Shown piece after piece: positions 1 through 12,099 of a DNA stretch of 64,000 bases (its first letter is position 1; each line of letters opens with the position of its first letter). The translations under genes and the position numbers were made by a program. The notes beneath the pieces are model-generated. The model was given only the letters and a program-made list of their open reading frames with translations, was not told where the DNA came from and made no database searches. This DNA comes from Primula veris (lineage: Eukaryota; Streptophyta; Magnoliopsida; Ericales; Primulaceae), in contig OY821740.1 of NCBI GenBank assembly GCA_963682055.1, positions 11,432,814 through 11,496,813 on the forward strand, in the 5' to 3' direction.

Positions 1-1474
1 TAGATGACTTTTGATAAATCAAAACGACCCCTACATCCATCATTTTCGACATCGACAGGAGCGTTGAAAGTGGAAACCATCACAAACCACTAACATTTTC
101 TAATATAAGTCGACATAAGTTGAATTAAGCTAAATTCCATCACTTTCAAGATTCGCTTTCATCCTCCAAATATGCAATAATTATAGTTGAAATTTTTGAG
201 TTTAGGCGAACACGCTATTGCGTCATATTTGGGTAATGCCTTGTCAAACCAAAAAGGGTGAATTGTGTGAGCTAAATCCCGCAAAACATGGTATAAATAA
301 ACCACAAATGCAGTTGAAATTAAAGCTTAGAAGCAAAAAAGAGAAGCCAGAAGCTCAATACAACAACATAGTGCTACGACTAAACATAAGTTACACCACT
401 AATACTACCATATAAACAACAAAGCTACAGCACCAAAGAGACTAAATTGAAACAAAGAGGCAATAACCTCAGAGGCTTCTATTTAAGCACAGCGAATATT
501 CGATGTTTATAACCGGAAGTCGTTTAACATTTTGGAGATGGGGTACTAATAACTAGAATACAATCCTTAACTTGTGATCAAAAGAATAAAATTGGACAGC
601 AATACAAAACTTCAAAGTAGAACGATAACCCATTATCATATGCGATTAAACTATTTGGTAGCTTTCATTTCCCCGATTAGAGTGTATAAACGCTAATTCT
701 CACCCTTTTTGAAGGTCAAAAGCAACTCTTAAGTTGGTTTGACAATTGAATCAAATAGTTTCTTCAATAAACAAGCAAAAGATGTTTCTGCTATCCAAAA
801 ATAAATTAACTACGAGCCATTTACTGGAACATACTTATTAATTAGCTTTCAGTTTCAACTAGTGCAAATTGAGGAATATAAAATGATCATTTGTTACTCC
901 CCACCTCATAATCTAGATCACTACATGTGCAAATGGAGATTAAAAAAAATCATAAAAAGTCATTTTTCCAGACTATAATCGTTGAATGCTTTTCTTTTAG
1001 CTCATATATGTGAACTGTTTGTCTGTCGGTTTTTTCTTTTGCTAATTGTTTCTGCTTTCCTTCATTGGAATCTCTTGCATAACGACTGGATGAAAACATA
1101 AACAATTGGCGAAAGAAGAAAGGTATAGACGATGCATAACCAGTGGAGTTGTTTTTAAATTTGTCACAATTGCAAGAACAAGAATTTTATACTAAATATC
1201 AAAGCAACATCTTTTTTTTTAATTCTCTCTGGACAGTGTAAACAACCTTCGGATTGATTGTTATCTTACCAATTTCAATCTTGGCTGATACAACTTGACT
1301 TTAACCGAGAAGAAGCCACCATCTCGGCATGAACATGTGTCTTTAATCTTTATCATTAACAGCGAACACAGATACTTTGAGTTGGTAACCATCATTTACT
1401 CCCGAAAGTTCTTCGCAATTAATATCGACCATTTTAGTGGATTTACGAATGCCACAAGTCTCTTCAAGACAGGC
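1..1474. other. Intergenic, no gene seen
   Basis: AT-rich sequence with only short open frames that match no family I recognise. One minus-strand stretch near 1345-1470 reads through about 40 codons, but it has no recognisable domain or clear splice context, so it is not called. Confidence 0.5.
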
Positions 1475-1548
1475 TAAATAGTAAATAGTAAATACTCCTT
1501 CTATATAATCATAAATAGTAAATAGTAAATACTCCTTCTATATAATCA
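1475..1548. repeat. Tandem repeat, 2 x 37 bp
   Basis: Two adjacent copies of a 37-bp unit (built on TAAATAGTAAATAG followed by ACTCCTTCTATATAATCA) start at 1475 and 1512. They are essentially identical, so the duplication is recent. Confidence 0.85.
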
Positions 1549-2010
1549 TACTTTACAGGACATGTCTTATTAAGATACCAAAACTGACCGGCTGCAGCAC
1601 TACTCGTGCACGCATATAGCAAAAATATTTTAACTCACAAGAAGCTACGAAATAAACAAAATCGAAGATAACTGTTAACAGCAATCTTTTTAAGCACGCA
1701 CAATCACAAAGGTAAAACTATTTTTAGAAATGGCAAATAACTAAAGTACCACATGTTAGAGATTTAGGGTATGATAATCCTGGATAAATTCGAAGAATCG
1801 TGTTCGTACACTTTCCGAACAAAGTATTTCGACCCTATTATTGCCTGGGTTCACGAAATCTTTGTGGGGATAATTCTTGAAGAACAATCTGTTTCTGCCA
1901 AGGAGAATAGATTAGAAATGTAGAGAGAATTTTCTTATATGTTTCTGTAACCAAAACCGAGGCCAAATGACTTCTTATATAGGAGATCAATAACCGAAAC
2001 TGAAAGCAAG

Positions 2011-2157
2011 CAACTGTTCCGGAAAGGAAGCAACTGTTGGGAAAGGATCCAACTATTCAAAATTTTCCGGAAAGGAAGCAATTGTTCCGGAAAGGAAGCA
2101 ACTGTTGGGAAAGGGTCCAACTATTCAAAATTTTCCGGAAAGGAAGCAACTGTTCGG
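2011..2157. repeat. Tandem repeat, about 2.1 x 68 bp
   Basis: A 68-bp unit repeats from 2016 and again from 2084, then begins a third partial copy. Each unit itself contains two copies of GGAAAGGAAGCAACTGTT-like sequence. Open frames crossing this array on both strands are products of the repeat, not genes. Confidence 0.85.
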
Positions 2158-2159
2158 AA

Positions 2160-2300
2160 AATTTTCGCTCGGGGCGCTGCCCCGCACCCCGCCCGCTGTC
2201 CTGGCAGCGGGACCTCAGCCAGGGGCTCTCGCCCCTTGGACCCCGCCAGGGGCTCTGTCCCTAGGACCCCGCCAGGGGCACTGCCCCTTGGAACCCCGTT
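2160..2300. repeat. GC-rich island of short hairpin-forming repeats
   Basis: About 140 bp of very GC-rich sequence in AT-rich surroundings. It is built of a roughly 27-bp degenerate unit that runs GACCCCGCCAGGGGCTCTG then CCCCTTG. Each unit folds on itself (AGGGGC with GCCCCT around a short loop). Similar GC-rich blocks occur in some plant LTR retrotransposons, so this may be a fragment of one, but no LTR ends were found. Confidence 0.6.
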
Positions 2301-2517
2301 TCAATTATTCATATTCAATTATACGTTGGCTCGACGAGCGTGCACTCCGCACTTCCCTAACTCGTTTCCGAGTTTAACGTATTATTGTATCGGCCTATAA
2401 TAAATCACATTACTACTAAAATACATTGATGATACTAAAATCACCAACACCACAGGTCTTCTATTATTTGTTCCACTGAGGAAATAAAGTCGGTATCTGT
2501 ATCATCTGATGTAATAC
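2301..2517. other. Downstream region of the PP2-A-like gene
   Basis: No gene is seen. For the minus-strand PP2-A-like gene this is the 3' flank and probably holds its 3' UTR. Confidence 0.4.
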
Positions 2518-4106
2518 TTAAATCTTAGGCCTGATAATTACACATCTAATTAGAAGTCCTGTTTTCCAGTGCCCTCCATGTTCTAAAAGATGAAATTCCA
2601 CTTCTGCATCCCCATTGGATTGATCTGTTTTGAACTCGCCAACATGGAGTCGTATCCACTCTCCTCGAGGCTTTCCGAAGAGGATGATTTGGCGGTTTTT
2701 TACCGTGCCATCTGGTACCAGTAACCTAATTGTAATCGGGAGTTCCCATCCAGAGGCCTTATTGGTTAGCTTAACTTCATATAAAATTTCGTACACAGTT
2801 TCTGGTGACAAATCAGAAATCTTGAGCCTCCCCCTCACATCTAGCCAGCACACGTGTGATAGTTTCACTACCTCAATATTATCATCGCTGAAATTATAAT
2901 AAACAGAACTTGTTTTTTGTAAAATTCGTAGGATTCTGATGAGACTGTACAACTGATGTTATCTCAAAATAATAAAATATGATAAAATGTACAATGGATG
3001 TTATCTCAAACTATGTTAAAGCCATATTCAAGTGCTCGTAATGTAATTGAACTCTATTGAACTATGTTGCTCGTCATGTAATATTTGAACTCTATCGGAC
3101 TATGTCTTAAAAGTTCAAATGTTTGGTCATAATAGATCAGAAAAGTAAATTTTGTTACACCATGTGCAAGATACAGCGTTTTAAAGTGATTTAAGACATC
3201 AACCGAGGTGATTTCTTCTTATAAAAAGAGTATCGATAGTACTCTAGATTTTTTTGTTTTCATCCGATTTCTAAAAATTGTTCATTGACGATATGTTTGA
3301 ATAGTTTGGCCTCAAGTTAGTTGGGTTCCCCAAATCCATGGGTTTGGTTTAAAATGTACAGATTCAGTCCTTAGTTGAATAATTCAAGAAAATGTGTACC
3401 TTCATATTTGATTCTCCTATATACACAACTTCAATGTTCAAAATGCATCGCAAATGAAATAAACAAACCGTCGACTAAACTTGGTCCTTAATTTACGTCC
3501 TTGGATGTGGATCTCAGAAAAAAAAAAAACCAAAGTGATACTATATTTTAAGCCAGAGAGACTAGAATGCAATCAGGTTGAAGGGACACCAAACTACAAT
3601 ATGATAAAACAAAATAATAATATTAACTAAAATACGATAACAAAATGAACAAAGAGTGGACCTTGTTTCTTTATAACAATCCCATTTCCAGTTTCCTTGA
3701 TCTCCCCAGGACCAAGTGATATAAAGTGATCTTGGGTATAGCATAAAGCAAGTTTTTCCAGACTTCTCATCAACCCACTTTTTCTACATCAAGAAGAGCG
3801 AAATCGTGTTAAGGGACAGTCGGCGACAACTTGTCCGAAAAATAAGTGGCTTGATTTTGGATACTCTTTTATAAATTACTTCGTATTTAATAAAACAACC
3901 TTTTAGAAGTTGAAATAATGGGGTAACCAGACTACTTGAACTTTGGGTAATAAACATCTAAAAAAAAAGGTAAATTTAATAACCAAGTTACTACTAAACT
4001 TTGAGTAAAAAAAATATAGAATGGAAAGTGTGAGAACCTTTGTTTTGTTATCGAGGTAGGCTACTTTATCATCGTTTATGTCCTCTTTTGCCTTCTTGTT
4101 TTTCAT
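2518..4106 (-). CDS. PP2-A-like phloem lectin, three exons
   Basis: Phloem protein 2 type lectin; family members bind chitin-type or N-glycan sugars and occur in phloem sap or the cytosol. Proposed exons on the minus strand are 4038-4106, 3662-3783 and 2518-2887, which join in frame to 186 residues. Exon 2 carries the family stretch CFMLYPRSLYITW (about residues 34-46). Exon 3 carries VCWLDVRGRL, a GWELP segment, PRGEWIRL, VGEF, GGHWKTGLLI and the terminal IRPK, in the family's usual order. Acceptors are tag/AAAAAG and cag/CGATG. The exon 2 donor GTCCAC is weak but is the one that keeps frame. Exon 1 (MKNKKAKED start) is the least certain: it rests only on a phase-0 donor (AAG/GTTCTC) and a basic N-terminus. 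An F-box is absent, which points to the A rather than the B subgroup. Confidence 0.75.
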
Positions 4107-5118
4107 TCTTGAGGGGGAATGAATAATGAAGTGAAATATTACTGGAGGGACAAAAGTACATGTATTGTGTATGTTAACTGTTATGTTGCTTATCAAAAAT
4201 ATGTATGTTAAGTTAGTGACTTATTACTATATATGCAACTTTTATAAGACACATGTGGCTAGAGATTAAGACACGTAAATATGATATTGTAAAATAATAT
4301 ATCAAATACAAAAATAGAAAAAAAGGAAGATGATCAGAAACATCAAGGTTTGATTAAAAGCCATCAAGAAGTTCTTTTTGACCATTTCCTCTTTGAAAAA
4401 TACAATTTGATAAGAAATAAATTATTTATTTTATGCAAACTTGTTAAGTGGACTAACATTATTTTTATAAAAACAGTTAAGAGTATTAAAATTAAGTAGA
4501 AGCCAAAAATAATTTAATGGTATAAACTACCCAAGTTGAATTTTCATTAGAAGGCCCAACTTTAACTTGTAATTTTACGTGTATTCTAGAAATAAAATTA
4601 GATTTTGAGGGAAAAAATGATTCTTTTCAACTAAATCAATAAATATTGAAACCTTAAGAGTGGCGGAGCTAAGATGGCAAAATGGTGTGGGGCTGAATTT
4701 CAAGAATAAGAGCTAAGATGGACACACCACAAACAAATGAAAATGAACATTTTTAGTTCCCAAGCTTTTTAGTCAATTGTATAAAAACCGATCTACAATC
4801 TACACACAATTGTGACGTCGTGGGCAATGGAGTTAATAAATTGAAGATAAATTTTATGTGTAATAATCATTTATCAATAAATTAAGCCTCGTATTTAACA
4901 TTCTTATGTTTTTTTTTTTCCTAGTTAATACTATTAGTTATTTAAACATCTTTTCGGTAAAAGTTTTTGGAGAATGATAACGGGGTTCCCATCCCAGTGG
5001 CACTATATAAAAATAATAACAAATATAGCTTAGTTCATGCATGATAACCACTAGCACCTACCGAACAAGGATCGTAAAATGCGCTGACTTTATCTAAAAT
5101 AAAATTATATTTTATATA
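4107..5118. other. Intergenic, upstream of the PP2-A-like gene
   Basis: AT-rich sequence with homopolymer runs. No gene or repeat was recognised. It should hold the promoter of the minus-strand PP2-A-like gene, but I cannot point to defined elements. Confidence 0.4.
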
Positions 5119-5331
5119 TGTTGTAGGTTATTATTGGACTATTGGGCCTTACTCATAGTGGGCTTAAGTTGGTCTTTCTAGCTTGTATAATCTTAACCTC
5201 TAGTATATTAAGAAGGTTAGGGTCCCCTTGTATTGATACATTCTGATTAATAAAGACCATTTTGTTGTCTCTCTCATACTTCTCTCTATATCTATACATA
5301 TCTCTATAACGAGCTAATATTTCACACAACA
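5119..5331 (+). repeat. 5' LTR of Copia copy 1
   Basis: 213 bp, TGTTGTAGG...CACACAACA. It differs from its 3' partner by about five substitutions and one 10-bp indel in a TCTATATA-rich stretch, indicating a fairly young insertion. It contains the CTCTCTATATCTATACATA stretch near its 3' end. Confidence 0.93.
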
Positions 5332-5353
5332 CGTTATCGGCACTTTGCTCGCG
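5332..5353 (+). other. Putative primer-binding site region of Copia copy 1
   Basis: The leader starts immediately after the LTR with CGTTATCGGCACTTTGCTCG; copy 2 has CGTTATCAGCACTTTGCTCG at the same place. The position fits a primer-binding site and the core TTATCAGCAC resembles, without matching, the TGGTATCAGAGC site used with initiator methionine tRNA. The priming tRNA is not established. Confidence 0.45.
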
Positions 5354-5566
5354 GAGAATAATATATACGCTCACGGATATTAGATTTTGGCCGGTGGTCT
5401 TCACCAAAATACTAGAATCACGGTAAACCCAGTTTATTTTAATAAACTATTAATGTTAGAAAATTGCATGCGTACTTATTTTGTTACTGCATAAATTGAA
5501 AAGGCATGTACAGTTGTGTACTATTTGTGTTTATATGTAGTTTAACAAACTATTATAATACGGTAC

Positions 5567-6725
5567 TGTTGGCCCGTGTGCGGCTAAACCTTAGAGGGGG
5601 ATAAATAAGGTTTATGGCGATTTTCGCCAAATTAAAACTTAAGTGCAACTAACACCCCAACTTACGCAATTCTAAACTTACGCGTTAATAATCGTTAATA
5701 AATTCAAACGCAAGCAAGCAAGAATAAATATTTGCGGAAAATAAAAGTTTAAGTGAACAAGATGACACCGTGATTTATAGAGGTTCGGCAAAACGCGCCT
5801 ACGTCCTCTCCTCGGTACTACCGAGTATTTCACTAAAAATTCTTTTCCCGGATATTACAATCCTAATGAGCTAATCGACCGATTAAGCTCCCCCTCACTT
5901 TATGAGTGTCCCGAAATGAAAGATCTAGAGCTTTTAAGCTTCACTTGCTTACAAAGCCTCTACCCGATCGCTCACAAAAATGAGTTTATAAAATACTCGT
6001 TACAATTTTGTTATAAAAATGTAACTACACTCACTATTCTATTTGCTTCTAAATAAGCTAATTGATGAGTTTTTGTTGTTGTTCGAGCTTGAATCGCTTT
6101 CTTCTTTATTTCCTCTTTTTCGAATATTTTCACCAAAATGGTGATAATTTGGGTTTTGATTAAGAGAGGTTTTTAGGATAATGGATTGTTGTATTGATTG
6201 GTGGTTTGGAAGAGAGATTGAGCTTGTATATGTAGACCAAAGGTCTGTTTTTCTGGGTTATGACCGTTAGAAGTGGTTGAGGCTGTTTTAAGCTATTTTC
6301 CAGAAAAAGCTGAAAAGCTGTTTTCGAATTCTGTAGAAAACGATCGGTCGTTTTCTACAGTCGATCGGTCGTTTTCCAGAAAACGATCGGTCGTTTCTGA
6401 AAAACGATCGGTCGTTTTTTCGATGCCCTCACTGGAAGAAATTGGGACAAAAACGATCGGTCGTTTTTGTCCAGTCGATCGGTCGTCTGTTCTTCTAGCA
6501 GTTTTTCGGTCTTCTTCGAAAGCCCATAACTCCTTCGTTTTAGCTTCGATTTTGGTTCCGCTTGAATCTGTGGCTTCGTTTTTCTGAGCTCTATCTTTCT
6601 GGCTTCTGAAATTTACAAATTCTCTTTTTTGGAAAAGACAAGCATTATATCATCGAAAAGTAAAATCATTAAAAACATAATCAAAGTTATAATCAAAATC
6701 AATTATTGAACCCCATGGTTCAACA
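5567..6725 (+). mobile_element. Solo LTR nested in Copia copy 1
   Basis: A 1159-bp insertion begins TGTTGG and ends TTCAACA, and is flanked by the perfect 5-bp duplication GGTAC (5562-5566 and 6726-6730). It has no internal region, so it is a solo LTR left by LTR-LTR recombination, of a different family from its host. It contains the ATTTATAGAGGTTCGGCAAA type stretch common in long plant LTRs and a hairpin minisatellite at 6331-6490. A truncated relative lies at 60733-61118. Copy 2 lacks this insertion. The orientation is inferred from resemblance only. Confidence 0.88.
6331..6490 (+). repeat. CGATCGGTCG minisatellite forming TCGG-loop hairpins
   Basis: Six copies of CGATCGGTCGT at uneven spacing within the solo LTR. 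Several sit in the centre of longer perfect inverted repeats. Arms 6331-6343 and 6348-6360 pair over 13 bp around TCGG. Arms 6445-6456 and 6461-6472 pair over 12 bp around TCGG. A third near 6377-6399 pairs with one bulged A. Confidence 0.9.
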
Positions 6726-7005
6726 GGTACAAAATAAAATAACCCTCTTGATAGTTGTATATGGATTACCACTTGATGAACATATTATCACATGAGTTCA
6801 CTGGAAAAAGAATTGTATGTATATGTTGCATGATTCATAAGACTAAACCACCAATACGTTATTTTAATAACTATTAGAAACTGTCATGTGTATATGTACT
6901 AATCCTATGCATGTATGGATGTGCCCATCTATATATATTACTGTCATATGAGGAATCCAGTAAACCGCATGCTAGAAACAAACTTGGATGATATCACCAT
7001 GTAAT

Positions 7006-7329
7006 AATCTTAAATTGATTTGATTTGATATGTTAGAATATTCATGGATTGATTGATAACCTTAAATTGATTTGATTTGATATGTTAGAATCTTCATGGA
7101 TTGATTGATAATATTAAATTGATTTGATATGATAGAATCTTCATGGATTGATTGATAACCTTAAATTGATTTGATTTGATATGTTAGAATATTTATGAAT
7201 TAATTGATAATCTTAAATTGATTTGATTTGATATATTAGAATATTCATGGATTGATTGATAATCTTAAATTGATTTGATTTGATATGTTAGAATCTTCAT
7301 GGATTGATTGATAATCTTAAATTGATTTG
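7006..7329 (+). repeat. 52-bp minisatellite, about 6.2 copies
   Basis: The unit contains AATCTTAAATTGATTTGA, GATATGTTAGAAT and CATGGATTGATTGAT. Six units plus a 17-bp partial fit the length of 324 bp, the third unit being 5 bp short. The same position in Copia copy 2 (25490-25610) has only two units plus the same partial, so array length varies between copies. Confidence 0.92.
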
Positions 7330-8091
7330 TTTATAACACCAAATCTACTGCATGATTAGATAGATTCTAAAATATATTTACTGCCTGTTTATATATGTGT
7401 GGTTAATCTAGATAGATATTCTCTATGTTGTTTAATATTATTGCCACATATAATTTGCGAAATCATATATTTTCACATTTAAGTTGGAAAAATTATGCAA
7501 CCTTCCCTAAATAGGCTCACCTATTTGGATACGATGTCTAGGAAAGATATAGGCGGAAGTCGATATCCTAATGAGGTCGGGTTTTAAGTGGCATTCGTGC
7601 CCTCCACCCTCACCGTCTTTCTTGGTCGTTTTTCAAGTAGAGCTACCGAAAGGGGTCGACTAAATAATAATTTCCCCGAGTGTGTTTATATAGTGATGTA
7701 TGTTTCGCCGAATTGGTGTCTCTGTATCGACCTGTCGTTCGATCAATGAGAACCTATTCACATTAAAAGCAAAACTATTTTTTGAACCTGTCGTTTCGAA
7801 ATAAAGTTTATGCTTGTGCAAACCATAAACATATAAACCAGTCGTTTTATATGATAAATAATCCAGAACTCCCAACACATGTTGGATGCCATCTATGATG
7901 AGAAAAATCGTAAAAACATACTTGCGAAATGACTGTTTAAACGTTGATTTTAATCCGTCACCACATGTTACTCACCCTGATGTGTGAAAATGTGATGCCC
8001 AAAATTTTTTTTGGATGCCATCTTTGATGAGTAAAACACGAGTTTGTTGTTACCATCAGGATAAATGCTAAGGCGTTGATTTTATTCCGCC

Positions 8092-8510
8092 GCCACATTT
8101 GAGACGTGATGACGTCTATGGTGAACAAATGTCTGAAATTGACATATTGGAGCAATCCTTCACCAAAATACTAGCTTGGAAATTGCATTCTATAAGCAGT
8201 ATCGTGAATTTATATTCACCATGTTCCTTTATCGCCCATCTGTTATTGGATAAGAAAATTATCCCGGTGAGTAGTTTTAATCTTATTGGGTCAATGGCGA
8301 ATTGTTTGTCTGATATTAATGCTTTTCGTGTACATTTTTTTCCACGAATTGAGAACTGATACAAGTGTTATTTGTCTCGAACTGTCGCGATCCCGATGAA
8401 TCGCCTTAGCCAAGAAAGATTTTAGACAAACGTCAAAATCGAAAACCTGTGGCTCCAAGATAGTAATTGAAAGGAACAATATGATCCGTTGTCACAAAGC
8501 AAGAGATAAT
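8092..8510 (+). pseudogene. Copia gag remnant (copy 1)
   Basis: The frame beginning near 8099 reads QMSEIDILEQSFTKI, which resembles the conserved part of plant Copia capsid proteins; in another frame CAGTATCGTGAATTT keeps the QYRE block. Frames switch between blocks, showing indels. Near 8445-8500 a CGSK...RCHKA pattern looks like a broken zinc knuckle. No intact gag can be read. The same breaks appear in copy 2 at 26373-26800. Confidence 0.65.
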
Positions 8511-10929
8511 GCTCAAGGAGCCAACTCTATGCTATAAAGACAAAGGTCAAGCACGGTTACTCCTTAAATAGTTCAAAACTATTATAAAGGTGAAAAAACC
8601 GATGCTAATGTGGTTAAAGCTAATTGAAAGGAAACTCTTGAGACCCCCGATTTTGTGGCTCAAATGAGTTCGATACCTTTCTTTATTGATTTTGATAAAA
8701 CATTGAGCCATTTTTTCGCTCATCTGGATTATGTTTTTCCATTTGGATTATGATTTTTCCATTTGGCAATACTTTTGGATTATGGTTTGCCTGTTTACGA
8801 AATTCCTCGAAATAATTTAAAGTGTTTTGAGCAAATTACTTTGACAAATGTGACCAAACTTTAAATTATGAAATTTTAGGCAATACTTGTGGGGTAGTTG
8901 ATTTTTTAAAAAATAGTGGGTAACAGTGTACCACATAATTTCACCAACTACTTGCCTAAAAGAGTACTCAGTGACAACGATTCTGGACCTGTCGTTCCAA
9001 ATCGAAATCTTTGGTAAAGCCAAATTGATTTGTCAAATATGAGGCGTTATACTCCTATAGGTCCTGTCGTACCTTGTTGAGTTATAAAATATTCGAGAAA
9101 ACCAGTGTTATCTGGTAATAGCTCATAAAAGAATTGAAATTTCTATACATAACCTCCATTCAATATGACTAAAAGCGTATTTTAGAGGAGTTGAAATGTC
9201 TTTCAAGTGGTTGCTACCACATTCTTTAAAGTATTTAAAGTTACCTTATCATTTCACCTGTCGTCGAAATGATAAATGATTTAGATGCTAAGACATGATT
9301 GTCTATACTATCATTCGCCTGTCGCCGATTGATAAGAGCATTTTGATATTGTGGCATTGACCGGATGAGATATTCCCGGGTCAAAAGAAGATGCTTGATT
9401 TATAATCGCATCGTATTTGGATTCTCTTTGAGAATATATTTCGTGATTAATCCGAAATTCATGCCACTAATGCTCACTTTGAAAGACTAATATGTGTAAA
9501 GATCATGAAATGAACTCGTAGAATTCTTGTAAAGAATTGAAGGAGTTATTGTGGACTTATCCAACCATAAGACGGACCATAAATATAAATGGTTATGGTT
9601 GATGCATCGACAATATAGTCACATTTTAATGTTGTCCACATAAATGCAGCACTTTCCAAACTTTTAGCCCTATCATTAAGTTGATGGCTCATGATCCGGA
9701 TTATCCTGAAAAGTCTAGTCGACTTGATAATTATGAAGAGTAAGAATCGAAAATTCGATTTGAATTACTTGAGTTTGGAAATTGAAATTGAACATCCTGT
9801 CGATTATGTTCAGACCCAAATGGACTCACGAAAAGTTTGATGATGCGACTGTAAATGGTTGCACGCACTTCTTGGTCTTGCGCACCAAGATTTATATTTC
9901 CGTGTGGGTTCATGCTATTTTGCTGCATTGGTCCGTCTGAGGCCATAGTCACTCAAAACACTAAATGCGTACCAGTTGGTTACTGGTTATGAGCCAGACG
10001 CCTCATATGAACGCGTGTTTGAGTGCTTAATTTTTTGATTGAGCCGCTAAAGCGTTCAAAATATGGACCTCTGAAGGGGACATAAGTCGATTACGAATCC
10101 CCTACCTATCATTTGATAGAGTAACATTGGCAAGCGATCTCTTTACCGCATGATATGAGAAAGTGACATCGCTAAGGCTATTCTCCCCGTCGTTAGGGGG
10201 AGATTTGCATGTTACCGTTGATAAGGAACGACGTGAAGTAACGTGGCATAACCCACTCAGTCTTAGCTTGATCCCCAAAACTGCACTTAGTGATAAGTAA
10301 GTGCATAGACTCCCTCAAGTCTAACTAAATGCCAGACGCATTTAATGACTTTATGAGATGTCACGAGATCATTTATACCTGCTGCAAAATGCTTGCAAGG
10401 ATAGACGTCCCTGTCGGACGCCGTGTTCCTGTCGTAACACGTTGCTTTGGCCGAACCCGCCAAACAAAGGACGCTGCCGTTGGCCGTCAGTCTGTCATCC
10501 TTCCTAAGATATGAGGAAGTTGACCGGTTCTTAATTCGTTCAGCCCCAAAGGTGGTGAACTAAAACTCTTTTGTCGCACGATATTATAAAGGAGCAGGGA
10601 GATGTATGATTTCCTCCTCATCCTAAGAATCTCGAAATATCTGTCGATCATGATATCTTAGACGATATTGAAGCGAAACGAGACTATCATTGATTACTTG
10701 TTCATATATTCGGTGACGACTGATAATATGAGCAAATTATGACAGGGAACCATGTACTGTTGCCTGAAGTCAACGTAGAATAGACTGGCCTAATGGAAAC
10801 TTGCAATCCAAGTAGACTCCTTAGCGAAAGTGTGTTCCGACCTGTAGCTCCAACACCACCAATGTTAAACGAGTTCGTTTATTTGGTTATTCGTAAGGAA
10901 AAATGATGAGAATAATGAGATTGTAGAAT

Positions 10930-11160
10930 GCTCGCCTAGTAGCGCAAGGCTTCTCTCACACCTTGGAATTGATTACGAAATGGTTGATTTTCTCGTATTG
11001 GACATTATAACAGTCCCCTACTTTACCAGTTTAGTAGTTTCCCAAAAACTGATTGTGCAGCATGTGATTGTGGTCACTGTTTTATCTCTATGAGAATTTA
11101 GACAAAGAGATATAGATGAAGGTCCCTGTGTGACTTCATATGCTTTAATCAAATAGTTCC
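10930..11160 (+). pseudogene. Copia reverse transcriptase remnant (copy 1)
   Basis: Translation from about 10932 gives ARLVAQGFSHTLGIDYE, the conserved Copia RT entry block, followed by recognisable but altered sequence (PYFTSLVVSQKL) where the family has its YLISLAV-type stretch. The catalytic region is not conserved. The stretch coincides with several inverted repeats, such as the TATCTCT/AGAGATA arms around 11083-11113. Confidence 0.75.
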
Positions 11161-12099
11161 TGACCACGGAACACGATCTCAATTAAATGAGACGTTCACT
11201 ATATGGATTAATATAATCCAAGCGGATGTGGTATACCCGCCTAAGTGAGTACTTGATTAGCTTGAGATACTTGAACAAGTATTATGCCCTTGCGTGTTTT
11301 ATTACGCGATCCATTTTTGGATTTGCCTTCGAGATGAAGGATCTTGGGAAGAAACGGTAGTGACTCGACCTGATGATCGAGTCCCGTAAAGATTGAATTT
11401 AAGTAGGTGTTATGACGTTTTAGTCATTATGACGCTAAGTCGTCAGATTCTCCCATGATCGTTCGATCACTATACATTGATATAGACCCGGTCCGTCCCT
11501 GATGAGACGACAAAGAGATATTGAACCATAATGTTCATATCTAAGTACAATAAGCACATCATTGTATTTGGTCTAATGTACTAGGACGAACATCTTGTCT
11601 GCTGTGAATGGTATAGCTCGACACAGCATCGCGCTAACACGCTGCCATCGAAATGGCACTAAAGACACATTCCCTTACCTTATGGTAATTTTGGAAGTGG
11701 GCTAGTTTATCCCATTTGCGTCATCGAGTGTACCTACCCCCTTCGGTACTCGAATTAACGCAACCCTTTTCGGTTATACCGATGCCGGTTACTTATCAGA
11801 CCCGCATAAGGGATATTCCTAACATGGTCTGTCTTTACCATTAGGAATAAGGCAATATCTTAGAGGTCTTGGAATAACTCCAAACGAATCACTCTGATTT
11901 ACTCGTGCTCTATGAGACGACTAGAGGGTGTATATGGCTTCGAGCTCGTATTAGCCATATTTGAATTACATATGCTCTGTCTCACGATCCAAATAAAACA
12001 CTTGTCGTATTTAAGGACAACTTGTTGTTATCGATCAAGAGAGACATGACTAGATTACGCTATTTAGCATTTCTTGCCGAAATAAATCTTCACATATGA

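Noticed and set aside
1295..1477. Possible coding stretch on either strand
   Set aside because: Short, no family match, no start and splice context; the minus-strand frame is interrupted by stops.
2037..2377. Overlapping open frames of 75-90 codons rich in Pro, Gly and Leu
   Set aside because: They arise from the 68-bp tandem repeat and the GC-rich hairpin block; no domain, and composition follows the repeats.
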